Assembly: GCF_963675165.1 (NCBI RefSeq)
Contig: NC_087383.1
Location: 5,558,839-5,622,838 of the forward strand
Source of the DNA: Halichondria panicea
Taxonomy: Eukaryota > Porifera > Demospongiae > Suberitida > Halichondriidae
Length of the DNA stretch: 64,000 bases
Direction of reading: 5' to 3'
In this document: positions 58,949-64,000 of the stretch, one piece after another
How the letters are laid out: the number at the start of each line of letters is the position of its first letter
Position numbering within the stretch: the first letter of the stretch is position 1
Notes under the pieces: model-generated
Told to the model about the DNA's origin: nothing
What the model saw: the letters and a program-made list of their open reading frames with translations, nothing else
Databases searched by the model: none
Position numbers and translations under genes: made by a program

Positions 58949-61003
58949 TTTCTCGATCGCTTCCGCATTCGTCCAGACCCCGATAAGACAGCCGCTCTCA
59001 CGAAAATGAAACACCCCGAGTCGGTAACTGAGTTAAGACGGTTCATGGGTCTAGTAAATCAGCTGGGGAAATTTTCCAATCGTATTGCCGAAATCAGTCA
59101 GCCAGTAAGAGATTTGTTACGGAGCAACGTCACTTGGATTTGGGGACAGAGTCAACAACAATCATTTGACGAGATCAAAAAAGTGACGAGATCAAAAAAG
59201 AGCTCAACAAACCAGTGGTGCTCAAATTGTACAACCCCACAGCGAAAACAAAAGTTTCAGCAGACGCATCTTATGGATTGGGAGCCGTTTTGTTACAAGC
59301 AGACGAGGATAGTCCTGACTCGTGGAAACCAGTGGCTTATGCCTCTAGGTCCCTCTCAGATACAGAGAAGAGGTATGCACAGATTGAAAAGGAAGCGTTA
59401 GCCTCAACATGGGCATGTGAAAAGTTCCGCAATTACATTTTGGGACGACCGTTTATATTGGAGTCGGATCATAAACCCCTAATTCCTCTACTGAACTCGA
59501 AGCATCTAGACGACTTACCCCCTCGTATTCTAAGATTTCGACTCAGGATGGCCAAGTATGAGTATTTAGCTCAACACGTTTCTGGAAAGTTTCTTTATGC
59601 AGCGGATGCCCTCTCAAGAGCACCAAACCCAGACTGCACAGACGACACAGATCTCGAGTTGGAAGTCGAAGCATATCTGAATTCGGATTTATTTCCTTCC
59701 CTTCCTGCTACTCCACCAAAGTTGATGGAGTATGTCCAAGCACAAATAGATGATCCTACCTGTGCTAAAGTCAGAGAATATTGTGAGACGCAATGGCCAA
59801 GCAGAAACAGTATCGATAGTTCGCTCAAACCCTACTGGAAAGTCAAAGCTTCATTGACATTGGTCAAACAGTTACTATTGTATAATAATCGCATCGTGGT
59901 GCCGTTAAAGCTAAGAAAAGAAACACTCGAAAATATACATGAAGGACATCAAGGAATTGAAAGAAGTCGACTTCGAGCCCAATGTTCTGTATGGTGGCCT
60001 TGTGTGACGGCAGAAGTCAAACAATATGTCGAAAATTGCCGAGAATGTGCAAAGGAATGCAAACCCAAAAGGGAACCATTGATTTCTACACCTCTACCAG
60101 ATTACCCGTGGCAAATGGTAGGAACCGACTTATTCGAGCTGAAAGGTCAGCAGTATTTGGTAGTAGTCGACTACTATTCTCGCTATCCCGAGTGTATTAA
60201 GTTGTCTCGAACTACCTCTGCTCATATCATAACGGTTCTAAAAGCAATATTTGCTAGACACGGAATTCCTGAAACGGTACGCAGCGACAATGGTCCTCAA
60301 TTCTCCTCGCATGAGTTTACACAATTTGCTCAAACGTATGGGTTTAAACACACAACGAGTAGTCCCCACTACCCACAGAGCAATGGAGCGTATGGTTCAA
60401 ACCGTAAAACGCATCCTAAAGAAATCGGAAGATCCTCACTTAGCAATTTTGTCCTATCGAGCGACACCAATGCCGTGGTGTGGACTATCCCCCTCTGAGT
60501 TGTCGATGGGGAGGAAGATAAGAACGACTGTACCGCAAACCACAGAACATCTTATCCCTAAGTGGCCATATTTACCCGGTTTCCGAAAAGCAAACACTTC
60601 CTTTAAAGGAAAGCAAAAAAAGGAGTTCGATAGCCGACACCGGGTAAAGGAGCAAGTGGAAATATCTGAAGGATCAGATGTGTGGATCACAACAAATGGA
60701 CAGAGATTAGAAGGACAGGTGGCACAATCTGTTGACACACCTAGGTCCTACGTGATAGTGACTCCAAATGGTGAATTGAGACGCAATCGCACACAACTCA
60801 ATGTAGCCCCTACAATGGCTCCAACACAAGAGACAACGGAACAATCCGAACAACTTGATTCTAATCCGAACGAACAATCCGAACAAGTTGATTCTAATCC
60901 GAACGAACAATCCGATTTAAATCTAAAAGTACCAAGAAGAATTATGACTCGTTCACAAACGGAAACTATGGTCCGTCCCCCTGAGAGACTAACGTACACT
61001 TAA
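58949..61003 (+). pseudogene. pol remnant: RT end, RNase H, integrase, with frame breaks
   Basis: Begins in the RT connection region (GLVNQLGKFSNRI). A 17-bp tandem duplication (59167-59183 and 59184-59200) shifts frame. Then come RNase H (DASYGLGAVL, EKEALA, ESDHKPL) and integrase with the zinc-binding H-H-C-C region and DDE core (TDLFELKG, SDNGPQF). A second shift near 60381-60392 moves the rest to another frame, ending at a TAA at 61001-61003. The C-terminal tail has a repeated SEQ(L/V)DSNPNEQ unit. Confidence 0.88.
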
Positions 61004-61011
61004 AGGGGAGA
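61002..61011 (+). other. Polypurine tract
   Basis: AAAGGGGAGA directly precedes the 3' LTR, as required for plus-strand priming. Confidence 0.85.
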
Positions 61012-61186
61012 TGTGGAATGACTGAACAGTCTATATTTAGAGATCAATGAATAATGATTATGAGTAATGTATATAGCTATTTATATACATGTTCTTATTG
61101 GCCTGTTCTGTCTTGTATTGTCAGTTGAGTCATATTATTAATACGGACAAAGTGATAGCTAAGTTAAGCTAATCCAGACTGTTACA
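61012..61186 (+). repeat. 3' LTR
   Basis: 175 bp with no difference from the 5' LTR on reading; followed by the duplicated target CTTGG. Confidence 0.95.
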
Positions 61187-61960
61187 CTTGGGAAGTGTGC
61201 TGGGCTTGTTTGCTGCAAAACTGGGGAGGAGCTGGATGTTTTCGTTGTGTGGGTGGAGCTAGGACTATAATTTTGTCCATCAAACTGAGGTGGAGGAACA
61301 GGGTTGCCGGACTTGAATAGAGACCACAGATTTAGTAGAGACACAGAAATGCCAACTTCAGATATTAGTTTTCAAAAGAATAATGATGCAGTTGCTAGGT
61401 TGGCTGTTTATATAGGTTGACTGTTGCTAAGCTAGTGCATTTCTAGTAACCAATAGGTTTGGGATCTAAATCATTTAGAACATGTGCATTCGGTATCTAT
61501 AACGTAAAAAATTTTTTTTTTTCAAATCCCAGTATTGGGCCAATATTTATAGTGCAGATACAGAAATATAAATATATGCCTGTACTAGTTATAATTATAG
61601 AACCTAAACTTTAGTAGTTTGTAGGTGTCCTTCTGCAGATGGAGGGAAATTGGTTCACGAAGTGCTCTTTGTTTAATGGAGGACCTGGCCCCCCTGATAG
61701 CCATGATGGTGGATCTCAGGGAAAAACTTAGTTTACATCCTATTAACCCAATTGTTTTGCTGTAGGGAGTTTCTTTTCACAGATCATTCCTGCTAGTCTC
61801 TTGTAGAAGGTAGTAGCTGATCTTCCCATTCCTCCCGAAACTGATAGTACCAGGGGAGTAAATATTGAATGTTCAATTCCTCTCACTCCTAAAGAAGAGA
61901 GGGATTGGAAGTAAGCCTCGATTAAAACCGCACGGATGGTACTTCGAGGGTACCTCGTTT
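61187..61960. other. Spacer between the LTR element and the right-hand gene
   Basis: No gene seen. It contains continuation of the host repeat (61187-61270), a T9 run at about 61512 and AT-rich sequence. An inverted pair AGAGAGGGATT (about 61900) / AATCCCTCTCT (about 61963) brackets the 3' end of the neighbouring gene. Confidence 0.5.
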
Positions 61961-64000
61961 CTAATCCCTCTCTTTTTTTTTTTGTTGGATGGGTACGCTG
62001 TGCTCATCGGTTGCCCGGCACCTGTTGTACTCATTAAGGCCGATAACTTGTATGGCAGAGTCATTTACCCACTTTGACGCTGCCACCAGGCTCAGGGCAG
62101 CAGTTGCACCTGCAATTACAAATGGAAACACATGAGGCAATATTCAAAGGGTCAAACATTACCTCGACGTGGTGACGGAATTGCGTTTTCGTCTGGTCCC
62201 ACTACGATTCCTGGGGCCAAACAATTGTGAACTACTTCAGAAACCCGTATATGGGGTGTTTCATGTTGATGTTGGTGAAGCTGATTAGCATTGCTATCAG
62301 CAGCTGCCCCTCCCCCATGGTGGAGGCAAATTTTTTTCCATTTGTTTTGGCCTGTTAATAACTGAGGATGTAAATATGATGGGTCAGCTGTAAATAAACA
62401 TAAACTTAACATGTACAAGTTCAATAACTAGATTGTTTATTTACGTTCACATTGAGGAAGAATTAGTAGCAGAACCGTTTGTTCGCTTTGTTTTTGTTGT
62501 TTTCGATTCCATTTCTGGGTAGCAAAATAAGTAAGGTAACGACATGTCTACACCTAAGACCATAGGATATTGCAACTAGATCGCAGGCTGGGGCAAAGTA
62601 ATAATGGGAACCGTGTAATTTCTCCACATTTAAAATTGTACAACTGACACATTATATAAGGCCAGAATACCAACATAATTAATTGAGCTACGATGGAATA
62701 GTGGCCTCCCAGAGTCTCTGGTTGATGCAACAAACTGCTGGGCTGAGGTCACTATATTTTCGGATACCCTGCAGTAGAGAGGTACTTCAATACCGAAAGG
62801 TTTCAAGGCACTAATTTTCAAAGGTAAACCGCGTAAATTTAGTGCCTCGGAGATACCAGTTCTTTTTTGCTTGTACCAATGCTCACGTCTTTAGGGAGGT
62901 TACACATTTTGAAAGTGGTGCCTATTATAATACCAGCAATAATCTACCACCCCTACCTGTACATTATGTATTTTTAAAGCTTGTCGACAAGTAGAAGTGA
63001 TGTCTATTATACCAACAATATTCTACCAACCCCTTCCTGTACATTCCAGAGCCTGAAATCATTAAAATCAACATTCTGTCCAGCAGCAATAAGGAATTTT
63101 GTTTTATGGATCATTTATGAAAGGTCCAAAAGGATGTTTTTTTATTATCATTTTTGTTTTCGATCCCGTCACCGATCAAATAGATCCCATAGAGATTCTT
63201 GCTGCCTGGCAGTTCATTCTCCATGATGCATCTGTTAAAATAGTTTACTATATCTGTAACCTGCCAAAGAAAAACAACATGTGATAAAATAATAGCAGCG
63301 CTAAAGCCACAACCAGGAGTACAGTAAGCCCCTAAGGCCTTACATATATTGGAAGTTCAACCATGACACACCTTAGATATTACTTCCCCCCCCCCATACT
63401 TCAGGCAAAAATCACAAGACACTTACATTCTCCACTTGCTGTGGAGTGGCTTGACTCATCAGCATCAAAATAATTATCATGGTTGAACTGCATCATCATC
63501 ACTAGCTCAGTTTCTTGGCATCTCCTCTTAGAAGTAGAACTACTGTCTAACTCTAAGTCTTTGGATGTAGCACTAGTCTAAAATAGTTCAGAATAGACAT
63601 TATTTTACTAACTTGTTATTCTTTTTGTGGCACATGATTATTGCTGAGTAAGCATGCAGTAGTACTGCAGACTCAGCACAATAACGCGCATGCTCAAAAC
63701 AGCTAGCTTAGCTGTAGAGCTACTAGTGGAGTAGTGGTTGCAGAGAGGTAAATGGTGGTCGTTTATAGAACTGCAGTGGTCGGAACCCTGAACACATTAT
63801 AAGACAATAACAATTAATAGATAATTCTAATTATAAAGTTTACTTGGCCGTGATGAATCTGTAAGGAAAGATTATGCACATGAAACAGATATTCGGCACA
63901 ACAGCTAGACTAGCTCACAACTCGCATTAACTACCGGTACTCTGCCTTCTTTGGCCCCTTTCTTTGCCACGTCGCCACATTTGAGAAGGTGCAGGTGGCG
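61961..64000 (-). CDS. Unrecognised multi-exon gene, 3' part (partial)
   Basis: Exons I can support, in translation order: 63935-64000 (open at the window edge, RHLHLLKCGDVAKKG), 63844-63858 (15-nt microexon, IHHGQ), 63427-63577 (Ser-rich, then KRRCQETELVMMM), 62445-62514 (KWNRKQQKQSEQTV), 62163-62387 (DPSYLHPQLLTGQ, Gly/Ala/His-rich middle) and 61961-62109 (ending in a lysine run, QQKKKERD, stop TAG at 61961-61963). The last three join in frame. The join between 63427 and 62514 is unresolved. Additional coding-like segments lie there, at about 62657-62885 (LKPFGIEVPLYCRVSENIV) and about 63130-63262 (VTDIVNYFNRCIMENEL). I recognise no domain. It could be a transposon-derived or lineage-specific gene. 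Confidence 0.45.

Larger units (their letters stand above)
58291..61186 (+). mobile_element. Internally deleted Ty3/Gypsy-type LTR retrotransposon with identical LTRs
   Basis: 2896 bp with two 175-bp LTRs that I read as identical, TG...CA ends, and the 5-bp target duplication CTTGG (58286-58290 and 61187-61191). Order: LTR, PBS, gag start, RNase H, integrase, PPT, LTR. Gag end, protease and most of reverse transcriptase are absent, and there are two further frame breaks, so it cannot encode its own replication proteins. Confidence 0.95.

Noticed and set aside
60454..60999. Minus-strand ORFs of 67-94 codons
   Set aside because: They are antisense shadows of the retrotransposon integrase end and its repeated tail.
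62981..63284. Plus-strand ORFs of 61-81 codons
   Set aside because: They overlap minus-strand coding-like segments with acceptor sites; no start context or domain supports the plus strand.

Overview
The window is nuclear DNA of an animal. Genes are intron-rich, splice with GT-AG sites, and encode animal-type proteins: ACSBG acyl-CoA synthetase, ANAPC11, eEF2, the eIF2-alpha kinase GCN2, and a Sema/PSI/IPT receptor. Introns and spacers are AT-rich and full of short inverted-repeat elements. A non-bilaterian such as a demosponge is my best guess, but that is inference from overall texture and not from a marker gene.

Layout, left to right. (1) Positions 779-3185, minus strand: first four coding exons of an ACSBG-type acyl-CoA synthetase; the rest lies beyond the left edge. 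(2) 3920-4465, plus strand: complete two-exon ANAPC11, head-to-head with ACSBG. (3) 5464-14364, plus strand: complete eEF2 in 19 coding exons (840 aa). (4) 16217-28566, minus strand: a 20-exon single-pass receptor (1335 aa) with signal peptide, Sema, PSI, second PSI and several IPT domains, and a short tyrosine-containing tail. It has neither a plexin GAP domain nor a kinase. (5) 31594-52998, minus strand: GCN2 in 40 identified coding exons (RWD, charged helix, pseudokinase, kinase, HisRS-like, C-terminal domain); only the very first coding segment was not found. (6) Inside GCN2 introns: an intronless plus-strand gene for a PPxY membrane protein (34890-35462), and a tandem array of eight initiator tRNA-Met genes (42974-44133) in the intron just before the kinase HRD exon. 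(7) 52999-58290: no confident gene; miniature elements and a decayed gene-like patch. (8) 58291-61186: an internally deleted Ty3/Gypsy-type LTR retrotransposon with identical LTRs and a 5-bp target duplication. (9) 61961-64000, minus strand: the 3' part of an unrecognised multi-exon gene.

Exon structures were assembled by hand from splice consensus, frame and family resemblance. For eEF2 (2523 nt), the receptor (4008 nt), GCN2 (4809 nt) and ANAPC11 (258 nt) the summed exon lengths are exact multiples of three with no internal stop, which strongly supports the models.

The most striking point is functional. GCN2 reduces delivery of initiator Met-tRNA to ribosomes by phosphorylating eIF2-alpha, and here its own gene carries an eight-copy cluster of initiator tRNA genes on the same strand. 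eEF2, another translation factor, is about 17 kb away.
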